Under the pieces are notes generated by a model. It saw nothing but the letters and a program-made list of their open reading frames with translations, was not told where the DNA came from and made no database searches. Shown here piece after piece: positions 50,485 to 58,933 of a DNA stretch of 64,000 bases. Source of the stretch: Streptomyces capillispiralis (GTDB taxonomy: Bacteria; Actinomycetota; Actinomycetes; Streptomycetales; Streptomycetaceae); NCBI RefSeq assembly GCF_007829875.1, contig NZ_VIWV01000001.1, forward strand, positions 558,001 through 622,000, written 5' to 3'. A program made the position numbers and the translations under genes. Each line of letters starts with the position of its first letter. The first letter of the stretch is position 1.

Positions 50485-50512
50485 GGGGCCGGAGCCACCA
50501 GGCTCCGGCCCC
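50485..50512 (+). terminator. Terminator of the FMN reductase gene
   Basis: GGGGCCGGAGCC (50485-50496) and GGCTCCGGCCCC (50501-50512) pair perfectly over 12 bp with loop ACCA, 12 bp after the stop codon. Confidence 0.8.
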
Positions 50513-50558
50513 TTCGTCGTGCCGGGGGCCGGGGACCCGCGGGCGGGCCCGCTCCCAC

Positions 50559-51020
50559 GGGCGCTTCGCCCGCGAGACCCAGCAGGAACCGTTGCGCACA
50601 CACGTCAAGAAGGGGTCACTGCGCATCGAGTGGCGCAACTTCCCCATCTTCGGCAGGGAGTCCGAAGACGCCGCACGCGCCGCCTGGGCCGCCGGCCGGC
50701 AGGGAGCGTTCTGGAAGTTCCACGACCGCCTGTATGCCGCACCACGTGAGCGCGACACCGGCGAGTTCTCCCGGAGCGAGCTCATCGCCCACGCGGAAGC
50801 GGCCGGCGTCGCGGACCTCGACCGCTTCCGCGAGGACATGGAATCGGACCAGGCGCGCCAGGCCGTGGAACGTGACCGTGAAGAGGGGTATGTCCTGGGC
50901 GTCACCAGCACCCCGGCCTTCCTCGTGAACGGCATCCCCATTCTCGGCGCGCAGCCCACCGAAGTCTTCGACCGGGCCGTACGTGACGCCCTGACCCGGA
51001 GCGGGAAGGAGGCGAAGTGA
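50559..51020 (+). pseudogene. DsbA-type thiol oxidoreductase lacking its N-terminus and CxxC
   Basis: The frame begins homology at GRFARETQ, the position directly after the CPYC active site of DsbA-like thioredoxin-fold proteins. It continues with LRIEWRNFPIFG, GAFWKFHDRLYAA and GVTSTPAFLVNGIPI (the cis-Pro loop). The signal peptide, first strand and catalytic cysteines are missing, and no ATG or GTG start is available in frame upstream of the homology. The deletion edge lies about 40 bp from the FMN reductase terminator. The stop overlaps the CcdA start codon, showing it once formed an operon with it. Confidence 0.65.
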
Positions 51021-51853
51021 CCGACGCCGGCTTTCTTCTCGCCTTCCTCGGCGGGCTGCTTGCCCTGCTCAGTCCCTGCAGTGCCCTCCTCCTGCCCGCC
51101 TTCTTCGCCTGCTCTTTCACCAGCAGGACGCGGCTGCTGCGGCACACCGCCGCCTTCTACGCGGGGCTGTGCCTGCCCCCCGTCCCCCTCGGGGCGGCGG
51201 AGGCCTTCGCGAGCCGCCTGTTCATCGGCCACCGGGACACACTCGTCCTCGTCGGCGGATGGACCATGATCTGCCTGGGCGTGCTGCACCTTCTCGGGCT
51301 CGGCTTCGGCTCCCGCCGCCTCCAGCAGCGAGCCGGCGCCCCCAGCGGCTCGACCTCCTCCACCGTCGCCCTGGGAGCGGTGTACGGGCTCGCGGGATTC
51401 TGCGCGGGCCCCATCCTGGGCAGCATCCTCACCGTCGCCGCGCTCGGCGGCAGTCCACTGCGCGGCGGCTCCCTCCTGGTGGTCTACGCCCTGGGCATGG
51501 CCGCTCCCCTGTTCGTCCTCGCCCTTGCGGGGGACCGCTGGCGACTGGGCCGACGCGCTTGGCTGCGAGGACGAGGGTTCCGGCTCGGCCCCCTGCACCT
51601 CCACAGCACCTCCGTGATCGGCGGCCTGCTCTTCATGACGCTCGGCGCGGTCTTCCTGGCCTTCGACGGGACGTCCGCGCTCCCGTCGCCACTGGACGTG
51701 GACACCGAGTACGCATGGGAGCAGCGGGTCACCGCTCTCGCCGCCGCCGTCCCCGGGCACCTCGTCTGGGCCGCTCTGGCCGCCGCGGTGGCGGTGGGAG
51801 CCAGCGTCGTAATGATCAGGAGCAGCCGGGAGGACAGCCGCGACCGACGCTGA
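51017..51853 (+). CDS. CcdA/DsbD-like transmembrane electron carrier
   Basis: 278 residues, six to seven membrane helices. The two redox cysteines sit in LSPCSALLLPAFFA (helix 1) and GFCAGPILGSI (helix 4), as in CcdA. It passes electrons from cytoplasmic thioredoxin to thiol proteins outside the membrane. Its GTG overlaps the stop of the broken DsbA-like gene (GTGA), so its translation was coupled to it. With that partner disabled the protein may serve other acceptors, or may itself be decaying. Confidence 0.8.
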   Translation: MTDAGFLLAFLGGLLALLSPCSALLLPAFFACSFTSRTRLLRHTAAFYAGLCLPPVPLGAAEAFASRLFIGHRDTLVLVGGWTMICLGVLHLLGLGFGSRRLQQRAGAPSGSTSSTVALGAVYGLAGFCAGPILGSILTVAALGGSPLRGGSLLVVYALGMAAPLFVLALAGDRWRLGRRAWLRGRGFRLGPLHLHSTSVIGGLLFMTLGAVFLAFDGTSALPSPLDVDTEYAWEQRVTALAAAVPGHLVWAALAAAVAVGASVVMIRSSREDSRDRR

Positions 51854-52045
51854 CTCGCTCGCGGCGGCCCTTCTTGCCGGGCAGGCCCGGCTTCAGGCCG
51901 ACATGTTCGCGTACCGGCGGCCGGGCCTGCTCAGCAGCCGGCACTCCTGAACAGCGAAGAGCGCAGGGGCGGGCCCTCGCGGCGTGAGCCGGCACGTACT
52001 CAGGGCCCGTCGAGGTGCGGAGGCGCGATGTGCGGGGCGCGGTGA

Positions 52046-52066
52046 GGCGTACGGAATCCGTACGCC
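52046..52066. terminator. Palindrome between convergent CcdA and amine oxidase genes
   Basis: GGCGTACGGA (52046-52055) and TCCGTACGCC (52057-52066) flank one base; as RNA it folds to an 8-bp stem with a 5-base loop. Position suggests a terminator of the minus-strand gene. Nothing else is seen in 51854-52100. Confidence 0.45.
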
Positions 52067-52100
52067 GAGCCGCAGCCGCAGTGAACGTCTGACGGGTGGC

Positions 52101-53207
52101 TCACCTGTTGGGGGCGGTAACGCCCGGAGCAGTGTCGCTCGCTTCGGCGGGCGCCGCGAGGACGGTCCGCGCCGCGCGTTCGCCGGCGGCGAGGGCGCCT
52201 TCGATGTGTCCGGCGTACTCGGTGGCCGTCTCGGTCGACGCCCAGTGCAGGCGCCCGCCGAAGGCGGGCCGCTGGAAAAGACGGTCGCCGAAGAGCGAGT
52301 AGTCGGCAAGGCGCTGCACGGTGGACGGAGCGGTCCACCGTTCGGTGCTCCAGTTCTGCACGTGCAGGGCGACCGGGGAGCCGGCGGTCGGTCCGAAGAG
52401 CCGGGTGAGCTGGGCGGTGGCGGCCTGCTCGAAGCCGGGGCGGACGGTGCGGGCGTGCGCGAAGCCGAAGAGCGCGGCGGGTTCGCCACCGGGCCCGGAC
52501 ATGTCGTGGATCTCCTGGAGCGGTCCGGTCCTGCTGAACGCGGCACCCGCCAGCCCGTCCTGGCGCCAGAAGGCGCTCGGGTAGTGGGCGACGACCTTGA
52601 CGGCGGCGCCCATCCACACCGGGGTGGCCCGGGCCAGGCGTGCGAGGTCGGCGGGGAGGGCGTCGTGGAAGTCGATGCGCTCCAGGGCCAGGGCCGGAGG
52701 AACGGCCAGGACGACGTGCCCGGCATGGAGGGTGCCGGGCGGAGTGAGCACATCGAGGCCGCCCTGGTCGGTCGGGTGGACGGCGGTGACGGGCGTGTCC
52801 AGCCGAAGAGAGCCGGTGGGCAGCGCGGCGGCGAGGGCGGCGGCGAGGCTCTGCGCCCCGGCGGCGAAGCGGTGGGCGGGGGCGTCGATCAGGTTGCCGG
52901 TGAGGCGGCGGATGCCGGTGGTCTCCTGGAGCATCGTGTCGCCGGCGAGGTGCTGCTCGAAGGTGGCGATGCCGCTGCGGACGGCCAGGGTCCGTACGCG
53001 TTCCTCGCCGTCCCAGAACCAGGTGGCTCCCAGATCGAGCGCCCGCCCCGAGTGCTCGACAGGGGTGGAGAGCAGGCGCCCGCCGACGCGGTCGCGGGCC
53101 TCCAGGACGACGACGTCGCGGCCGGCGGCGTGCAGAGCGGTGGCCGCGGTGAGTCCGGAGGCGCCGGCGCCGATCACGATGACGTCGTGGGTTTCCTGGT
53201 GGGGCAT
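52101..53207 (-). CDS. Flavin-containing amine oxidase
   Basis: 368 residues. FAD-binding start VIVIGAGASGLTAATALH with GRLLS and GATWF (the DLGATWFWD strand); C-terminal FAD site LHWASTETATEYAGHIEGAL. It is somewhat shorter than typical monoamine oxidases (about 450), mainly in the substrate domain, yet all cofactor motifs are present. It oxidatively deaminates an amine, releasing peroxide and aldehyde. It lies 124 bp downstream of the zinc alcohol dehydrogenase on the same strand, so may share the LysR-controlled transcript. Confidence 0.85.
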   Translation of the reverse strand: MPHQETHDVIVIGAGASGLTAATALHAAGRDVVVLEARDRVGGRLLSTPVEHSGRALDLGATWFWDGEERVRTLAVRSGIATFEQHLAGDTMLQETTGIRRLTGNLIDAPAHRFAAGAQSLAAALAAALPTGSLRLDTPVTAVHPTDQGGLDVLTPPGTLHAGHVVLAVPPALALERIDFHDALPADLARLARATPVWMGAAVKVVAHYPSAFWRQDGLAGAAFSRTGPLQEIHDMSGPGGEPAALFGFAHARTVRPGFEQAATAQLTRLFGPTAGSPVALHVQNWSTERWTAPSTVQRLADYSLFGDRLFQRPAFGGRLHWASTETATEYAGHIEGALAAGERAARTVLAAPAEASDTAPGVTAPNR

Positions 53208-53331
53208 GTGTGGCTCCGTTCTGAGCAGGCTGTACCCCCGCGGTCGTCCGTGGTCGCGGCATCGGGTGGAGGGCAGGGTGGAGTGCCGCCCGCTGCGTGG
53301 CTGAGGAGCGCGGCGGGGCGAGGGGGGCGGG

Positions 53332-54357
53332 CTACGCGCTGCCGGCGTCGAGGACGATGCGCAAGCGGGGAGCCGCTGCGCGCAGCCGGGTGACGGCGTC
53401 GTCGGCCTTCTCCAGCGGCATCCGCTCGATCATCGGCCGGACACCCGTGGTGACGGCGAAGGCCATGGCCTCTTCCGTCTCGCGCGGGCTGCCGGTCAGG
53501 TGCCCGGTGAGGGTGTGGCCGTTCATGACCAGCCGGGCCGCCGGGACGGTCACGGATCCTGCGTCGACGCCGACGAGGGTGAGCTGCCCGTGTACGGCCA
53601 GGCCGGTGAGCAGCTCGTCCACGGGGGCGGTGGAGGAGGCGGTGCAGACGATGAGGTCGGCACCGCCGAGCTCGTCGAGGGCGGCTCCGGGCGGTTGGGC
53701 GTCGCTGTCGATGTAGTGGTGGGCGCCCAGGCCGCGTGCCTGCTGCTCGCGGTCACCGCCGCGGGCAACGGCGACGGTCTCGTACCCGAGCGCGGCCGCG
53801 AACTGGAGGGCGAGGTGTCCCAGGCCGCCGATCCCGAAGACGGCGACCCGTCCCCCGGCGCGGATGCCGGCCTTGCTGATCGCGTTGAAGGTCGTCACCC
53901 CGGCGCAGCCGAAGGGGGCGGCATCGAAGAGGTCGAGGCCGTCGGGGATGCGGGCGAGCGCGTCGGCGGGCACGGTCATGCTCTGCGCCCAGCCGCCCGG
54001 GTAGGACAGGCCGGGGATCTTCCGCTCGGCGCAGTGGACGACATCGCCGGTGCGACAGTGCGCGCAGTGTCCGCAACTTCCGCCGAACCAGCCGACGGCC
54101 ACCCGGTCACCGGCCATCCAGCCCTCGACCCCGTCGCCGGTCCCGGCGATGACACCGGCGACCTCGTGGCCGGGGGTGACGGGGAAGACGGTGTCCTCGC
54201 CGGTGGCGACGGCCGTACCGATATCGGCGTTGCACACGCCGCTCGCCACCACCGACACGCGGACCCACCCGGCGGGAGGCGGGACCGTCTCGGCCACCAC
54301 GGGGTGCAGAGGCCCGCGGGGCTCGGTCACGACCATGGTCACGGCGCTGTCCGACAT
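53332..54357 (-). CDS. Zinc-dependent alcohol dehydrogenase (MDR family)
   Basis: 341 residues; ATG at 54357 chosen for GGAAGG 5 nt upstream. Catalytic zinc: Cys of ASGVCNADIG, His of TPGHEVAG; structural zinc: CGHCAHCRTGDVVHC. NAD(P) motif VFGIGGLGHLALQFA. Full-length, all zinc ligands present. It reduces or oxidises a primary alcohol/aldehyde. Divergent from the LysR gene, with a LysR-type site between them. Confidence 0.9.
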   Translation of the reverse strand: MSDSAVTMVVTEPRGPLHPVVAETVPPPAGWVRVSVVASGVCNADIGTAVATGEDTVFPVTPGHEVAGVIAGTGDGVEGWMAGDRVAVGWFGGSCGHCAHCRTGDVVHCAERKIPGLSYPGGWAQSMTVPADALARIPDGLDLFDAAPFGCAGVTTFNAISKAGIRAGGRVAVFGIGGLGHLALQFAAALGYETVAVARGGDREQQARGLGAHHYIDSDAQPPGAALDELGGADLIVCTASSTAPVDELLTGLAVHGQLTLVGVDAGSVTVPAARLVMNGHTLTGHLTGSPRETEEAMAFAVTTGVRPMIERMPLEKADDAVTRLRAAAPRLRIVLDAGSA

Positions 54358-54384
54358 GCTGCCTTCCGTTCCGGCGACGCTACT

Positions 54385-54400
54385 CATAGCTGCTGTTTAT
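54385..54400 (-). promoter_or_regulatory. LysR-type binding site A
   Basis: Read on the minus strand: ATAAACAGCAGCTATG. It shares 11 of 16 bases, including ATAA-CAG and TATG, with site B at 55417-55432, and lies between the divergent LysR and dehydrogenase genes. Confidence 0.5.
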
Positions 54401-54478
54401 GCTGCATCAGTGGGACTCTCACCGTAGGCAGAGGAAATCCAGCCGGGTAGAGGACATCAGTGAATGGAGCGATAAGCC

Positions 54479-55372
54479 GTGGCTATGACAACAGACCGCC
54501 TGAATCTCGAAGGGCTCCGCTATGCGCAGGCGGTGGCGGAGACCAAGTCGTTCAGCGCCGCCGCACGCGCGTACGGGGTGACGCAGCCCGCGCTGTCGAA
54601 CGGGATCGCCAAGCTGGAGGAGCGCCTGGGCGGCAAGCTGTTCGAGCGGTCGCCGCGCGGTGTGACGCAGACCGCGTTCGGCATCCGGATCCTGCCGCTG
54701 ATCGAGCGGGCCCTGACCGCGCTCGACGCCGTCGGGGCGGAGGCCCGGCGCCTGACCGAATCCGGTGAGCAGAAGATCCGCATGGGCCTGTCACCGCTGA
54801 TCGGCTCGCACCTGGTCGCCCGGGCGTTCAGCATGGTCCAGGACCTTCCCGCGCCGCGGGACCTCGTGCTGCGCGAGGCGAACATGCAGGAGCTGCGGGA
54901 ATGCCTGCTGGCCGGCCGGCTCGACATCATCCTGATTCCGGCCGTGGCCGCGATGCCCCGATTCGAGCACCGGGTCATCGACGTCGAGCCGATCGTCGTC
55001 GTCACTCCCGACGCGGCGGAGGCGACCCCCGTCGAACTTACGGAGGCCGGCAAGGAGCAGTTCATCCTCGTCCCCGACACCTGCGGCCTGACCACCTTCA
55101 CCACGCAACTGTTCCAGGCGCACGAGATGCCTCTGCACACCTATCCGGGCGAGGCCGCCAGCTACCGGGTCCTGGAGGACTGGACGAAGCTCGGCCTGGG
55201 CTCGGCCATCGTTCCCCGCTCCAAGCTCACCTCGCCCGACGTCTGCCACCGGCCCCTGCACGACCAGGGCCGCGAAGTGCAGATCTCCTTCGAAGCCGTC
55301 TGGAGCGCCGACTCCCCGCTCGCCGCGGACCTGCTCCGCCTCGCCGACAGCCTCGCGGCCGCCCGCCACTAG
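54479..55372 (+). CDS. LysR-family transcriptional regulator
   Basis: 297 residues from GTG (GGAG about 10 nt upstream; ATG at 54485 alternative). Winged helix-turn-helix in residues 9-68 (LEGLRYAQAVAETKSFSAAA, TQPALSNGIAKLEERLGGKL), then a two-lobed effector domain (RLDIILIPAVAA, GLGSAIVPRSKL). It resembles peroxide- and quinone-responsive LysR proteins in architecture, but the effector is unknown. It sits between the dehydrogenase and the operon starting at 55546, both preceded by a shared site. Confidence 0.9.
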   Translation: MAMTTDRLNLEGLRYAQAVAETKSFSAAARAYGVTQPALSNGIAKLEERLGGKLFERSPRGVTQTAFGIRILPLIERALTALDAVGAEARRLTESGEQKIRMGLSPLIGSHLVARAFSMVQDLPAPRDLVLREANMQELRECLLAGRLDIILIPAVAAMPRFEHRVIDVEPIVVVTPDAAEATPVELTEAGKEQFILVPDTCGLTTFTTQLFQAHEMPLHTYPGEAASYRVLEDWTKLGLGSAIVPRSKLTSPDVCHRPLHDQGREVQISFEAVWSADSPLAADLLRLADSLAAARH

Positions 55373-55416
55373 CGTCTGTCGTCACATGATCCTCGTCTGG
55401 TGGCAGTCCCTGGGGC

Positions 55417-55432
55417 CATATGCACTGCTTAT
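55417..55432 (-). promoter_or_regulatory. LysR-type binding site B
   Basis: Minus-strand reading ATAAGCAGTGCATATG, matching site A at 54385-54400. It lies 114 bp upstream of the 93-residue protein gene that opens the plus-strand operon. Confidence 0.5.
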
Positions 55433-55545
55433 AGCCTGATTCAATGTGGTCCCCTACCGGACCTTGCCGGACATGCCTAACGTGGCAGGCACGTCGCGGA
55501 ACTCACCACTCCGCACCCTTCCTGCCTATCGAGAGAGGCATAACC

Positions 55546-55827
55546 ATGGCGTATCTCCAGATCACACTGCCAGTGGACCCGGCCTACCGCGCCGCAGCCG
55601 CGGGCGTGTACGAGCAGTACAAGCAGCCGTTCCTCGACACCGTCCTCGGCGCCCTCAGTAAGGAACTCCTCGTCCGCGACGAGGACGTCCAGGTCCTCCA
55701 CGGCTTCGGGACCACCGCCGACGCCGAGGCGTACCTGACCAGCGAGTTGTTCACCCGTGACGTCGTCGGCGGCCTGTCCCCGCTGCTGAAGGCCGACCAG
55801 GACGTACGCGTCTACGACACCGTCTGA
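55546..55827 (+). CDS. 93-residue protein of unknown function
   Basis: ATG with GAGAGAGG 7-14 nt upstream. The sequence (LQITLPVDPAYRAAAAGVYE, LLVRDEDVQVLHGFGT, RDVVGGLSPLLK) suggests a ferredoxin-like alpha/beta fold similar in size to antibiotic-biosynthesis-monooxygenase (ABM) proteins, but I cannot assign it firmly. It heads an operon with DinB, SDR and OsmC genes behind a LysR site, so a role in detoxification or stress is likely. Confidence 0.7.
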   Translation: MAYLQITLPVDPAYRAAAAGVYEQYKQPFLDTVLGALSKELLVRDEDVQVLHGFGTTADAEAYLTSELFTRDVVGGLSPLLKADQDVRVYDTV

Positions 55828-55833
55828 GCCCCG

Positions 55834-56370
55834 GTGGTGCACGAACTCACCGCGCTGCTGCGCGAATACGACCGCGCCCGCGCCTACACCGACGATCTGT
55901 GGCGGGACCTCAGCCCGGACGAGGTGACCTGGCGCCCGCACGAGGACTCCAGCGCCGTCGGCTGGCACCTCGGCCACCAGGCCCACGTCGCCCACTTCAT
56001 GATCCGCAACCTCACCGCGGCCGAGCCCAGCCCCGACCCGGACCTCGACGGACTCATGGACTCGGCGAACCCGGAGAAGTTCCGCGGCGCGCTGCCCACC
56101 GTCGAACGGCTCACAGCGTTCCGCGACACCGTCGCCGAACGCGTCCACGCCCGCATCGGCGACATCGCCGCCGGCAAGGTCGGCGCCCCCACCCAGCTGA
56201 CCATCGTCGCCAACCACCTGCTGCTCGCGCTCATCAACCACGAGTACCAGCACGACCAGTGGATCAGCGAGGTCCGCGCCGACAACCTCGGCCACGCGCT
56301 GCCGCCCGACCCGGAGTCGGACTGGCTCAGCCGTGTCGACGGCTACCTGGTCTGCAACCCCTGCGCCTGA
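55834..56370 (+). CDS. DinB-family metal-binding protein
   Basis: 178 residues from GTG, 6 nt after the preceding gene. A four-helix bundle with the His residues of WHLGHQAHV and INHEYQHDQW forming the DinB metal triad. Such proteins include mycothiol- and bacillithiol-dependent S-transferases and maleylpyruvate isomerase relatives. Given SDR and OsmC neighbours, a thiol-dependent detoxification role is plausible but unproven. Confidence 0.8.
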   Translation: MVHELTALLREYDRARAYTDDLWRDLSPDEVTWRPHEDSSAVGWHLGHQAHVAHFMIRNLTAAEPSPDPDLDGLMDSANPEKFRGALPTVERLTAFRDTVAERVHARIGDIAAGKVGAPTQLTIVANHLLLALINHEYQHDQWISEVRADNLGHALPPDPESDWLSRVDGYLVCNPCA

Positions 56371-56465
56371 CCGCCTGCACCTTCGCCCAGGCGAGGCCAG
56401 CGGCGATTCACCACCGGCAACGACCCGGTCTCAACGCGGGCCGGTGCCAAGTCAAGGAGCACCAC

Positions 56466-56723
56466 GTGAGTGATGTGCGCGTGACCCCCTGGCAGGACGG
56501 CAGCTTCCCCGCGCCCTCGCCCGAACTCCTCGCGGGAATGAAGGCCCGCAGGCCGGGCGGTGAGCTGATCGGCATCGACCGTGTCCTGCTGAAGAGCTTC
56601 CCGCTCGCAACAGGATGGAACGGGCTGGGCAGGGGCCGCGCCGATTTCGACCTGCCGCTGACATGGTCTCGCGCTTCCTCGTGGCGCCGGCCATCCGACA
56701 CTCCCGTGCGCGGGAGACCGTGA
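56466..56723 (+). pseudogene. Truncated carboxymuconolactone decarboxylase-family protein
   Basis: 85 residues from GTG (a ribosome-binding-site-like CAAGGAG lies upstream). The first 65 residues (VTPWQDGSFPAPSPELLAGM, GIDRVLLKSFPLATGWNGL, FDLPL) match the N-terminus of CMD/AhpD-like proteins, which run to about 150-190 residues and carry a CxxC or catalytic region later. After LPL the sequence becomes unrelated and ends early, so the catalytic part is gone. It lies within the LysR operon between DinB and SDR. Confidence 0.6.
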
Positions 56724-56811
56724 GCCGACCGAACACCGCGGCTACCGAGTCTGCCCCTGCCCCCTGACCACCCTCCCCCCTGCACGACACCACCTGAAAC
56801 AGGAGCACCAC

Positions 56812-57594
56812 ATGTCCAGCACCACCCTCGACTTCACCGGCCAGAAGGTCATCGTCATCGGCGGCACCAGCGGCATGGGCCAGGCCGTCGCCCGCCACGT
56901 CCTCGACGCCGGCGGCACCGCCGTCGTCACCGGCCGCACCCAGTCCGGCGCCGACCAGGCGGCCACCGCCCTGTCCTCCCACGGCCAGGTCGTCGGCCTG
57001 GCCGCCGACCTCACCGACCCCGCGGCCGTCGACCGCCTGCGCACCACCCTCACCGAGGAGCACGCCGACGCCACCCTGCTGGTCAACGCCGCCGGCGTCT
57101 TCGCCCCCAAGCCGTTCCTGGAGCACACGGCCGCGGACTACGACCGCTACCAGGAGCTCAACCGCGCCTTCTTCTTCCTCACCCAGACTGTCGCCGCCAA
57201 CATGATCGAGCGCGGCGCGAAGGGCGCCGTCGTCAACATCGGCTCGATGTGGGCCCACCAGGCCATCGCCGCCACCCCCTCCTCGGCGTACTCGATGGCC
57301 AAGGCCGCACTGCACTCCCTGACCCAGCACCTCGCGATGGAGCTCGCCCCGCACGGCATCCGCGCCAACGCCGTCGCCCCCGCCGTCGTGCGCACCCCGA
57401 TCTACGAGGAGTTCATCCCCAAGGCGGAGATGGACTCCACGATGGACGGCTTCGACTCCTTCCACCCGATCGGCCGCACCGGCACCGCCGACGACGTCGC
57501 CGCCACCGTCGCCTTCCTTCTGTCGGACCGGACCGACTGGGTCACCGGCGCGATCTGGGACGTCGACGGCGGCGTCATGGCCGGACGCAACTGA
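56812..57594 (+). CDS. Short-chain dehydrogenase/reductase
   Basis: 260 residues, classical SDR. Cofactor loop [12 protein letters not shown] with [15 protein letters not shown]; catalytic Ser of NIGSMW and YSMAK; C-terminal [13 protein letters not shown] preference is suggested by the Arg after the second strand. It reduces a carbonyl or quinone of unknown identity. Part of the LysR-associated cluster, preceded by AGGAG. Confidence 0.9.
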   Translation: MSSTTLDFTGQKVIVIGGTSGMGQAVARHVLDAGGTAVVTGRTQSGADQAATALSSHGQVVGLAADLTDPAAVDRLRTTLTEEHADATLLVNAAGVFAPKPFLEHTAADYDRYQELNRAFFFLTQTVAANMIERGAKGAVVNIGSMWAHQAIAATPSSAYSMAKAALHSLTQHLAMELAPHGIRANAVAPAVVRTPIYEEFIPKAEMDSTMDGFDSFHPIGRTGTADDVAATVAFLLSDRTDWVTGAIWDVDGGVMAGRN

Positions 57595-57676
57595 CCCACA
57601 CAGACGGGGCGGCACTGGCTCCCGTGTCAGACACGGCGAAACGGTGCACCCTCTACGTTCACAAGGAACCCCACCC

Positions 57677-58228
57677 ATGTCCGTCATCAACGACATCGAC
57701 GTCCAGGCTTTCAAGGACACCACCGCCGCTGTCCGGGCCAACCCCCAGCTCGGCCAGGCCACGTTCTCCGTCAACGGCTCCTGGCAGGGCGGCTGCCGGC
57801 TTACCGCACGGACCGGCGCGCTGACCCAGGGCGGCGAGCGGGACGAAACACGCACCGCGCGATACGTGATGAGCAGCGACGAACCCACCGCACTGCTGGG
57901 CACCGACTCCGCCGTCTCACCCGCGGAGTACCTGCTGCAGGCACTCGCCGGCTGCTACACCGTCACCCTTGCCGCCCTCGCCTCAGCGCAGGGCGTCGAG
58001 CTCGAGGCGTACCGCCTGGAGCTGGAGGGCGACATCGACCTCCAGGGCTTCCTCGGCATCGACCCCACGGTCCGTCCCGGCCTTCAGCAGGTGCGCGTCC
58101 GCCTTGACGTCGACGCCCCGGGCACCTCCCGCGAGCGGCTCCAGGAACTCGTCTCTCTCGTCGAAAGCCGCTCACCCATCCGGGACACCCTGGTCAGCCC
58201 GGTCGACGTCGTCACCACACTCGCCTGA
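57677..58228 (+). CDS. OsmC-family peroxide reductase-like protein
   Basis: 183 residues; AAGGA 9 nt before ATG 57677. The OsmC fold is evident (STEYLLQALAGCY-like segment AEYLLQALAGCYTVTLAALA, with the peroxidatic-region Cys, then VRPGLQQVRVRLDVDAPG). OsmC/Ohr proteins reduce organic hydroperoxides using cysteine pairs; only one of the two usual cysteines is obvious, so its activity may differ. Last intact gene of the LysR cluster before the IS relic. Confidence 0.8.
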   Translation: MSVINDIDVQAFKDTTAAVRANPQLGQATFSVNGSWQGGCRLTARTGALTQGGERDETRTARYVMSSDEPTALLGTDSAVSPAEYLLQALAGCYTVTLAALASAQGVELEAYRLELEGDIDLQGFLGIDPTVRPGLQQVRVRLDVDAPGTSRERLQELVSLVESRSPIRDTLVSPVDVVTTLA

Positions 58229-58334
58229 GCACAGGCCGGACCGCGCCACGACCCGCCCCTACGCCGCCTCGAAGAAGCGGGGGCGGGTCGCCGCCGTACA
58301 CCCTTAGACGCCGCTTCCTTTGGAGTGATCGTTC

Positions 58335-58593
58335 GTTGAGCTGCGCCTGACGGACCTGGTTGAGCGGCTGGTACCGGATGAGTGGTGGGTGCTGTTCCGG
58401 CGGGTGGTGCCGCCGATATCGGTGAAGCGTCCAATGGCTCCCGGCAAGGGGATCCGCCGCCTCATTGCCCGTAAGGGCATCGAGTAGACCCAGCAGCTTG
58501 GGCGTCATCGCTGAGTGGTTGAGAGGACCGTGTCCTGGCCCGCCGGCTGTCGACGCCCGCACCGCCCGCTACGAGCGGAAGTCGGAACACGAT
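58335..58593 (+). mobile_element. IS5-family transposase relic, copy 1
   Basis: Two pieces of one transposase survive: an N-terminal piece (LRLTDLVERLVPDEWWVLF, RRVVPP, 58341-58415) and a C-terminal piece (IARKGIE, QLGRHR, VERTVSWPAGCRR, 58466-58580). The DDE core between them is deleted, two in-frame stops replace codons, and a frameshift follows the GCRR motif. No intact terminal repeats seen. The C-terminal piece is 93% identical by eye to copy 2 at 60632-60754. No other gene is evident between the OsmC gene and this relic. Confidence 0.7.
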
Positions 58594-58649
58594 CAACTGC
58601 CCGGGGGCCTCGCTCGTTGCGCTTGGTGGGCGTCACCTGATCGGGGCCC

Positions 58650-58784
58650 GGCCCGAAGAAGTTGGCGGCCGTTCTCCAGGTGACTGATCTCGGGCTGGGA
58701 GACCATGAGCCGCTCGACCACTTCGCTGCTCTTCAGCCCACTGGCCAGGCGCAGCCGAACCGGCGGAAAGCCGCACCCTGACAT
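58650..58784 (-). pseudogene. XRE-family regulator fragment
   Basis: The minus-strand frame reads LRLASGLKSSEVVERLMVSQ followed by PEISHLENGR, the helix-turn-helix of the streptomycete XRE/DUF5753 regulators. Homology ends directly after the HTH, so the effector domain is absent. A 16-bp palindrome (CCTGACA-TG-TGTCAGG, 58777-58792) overlaps its start. Its truncated end faces the IS relic. Confidence 0.55.
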
Positions 58785-58933
58785 GTGTCAGGAGCGCCCG
58801 CCTTCGCACCACTCATACGATTCCGGCAGCTGATCGAAGGGTTGCATTTCGGAGAGGTGAGAACGCTGCAAAGCCTGGACGGGAATGGACAAGTACTCTG
58901 CCGGAACGGCATCTTCACAGACCTGACGTGCCG

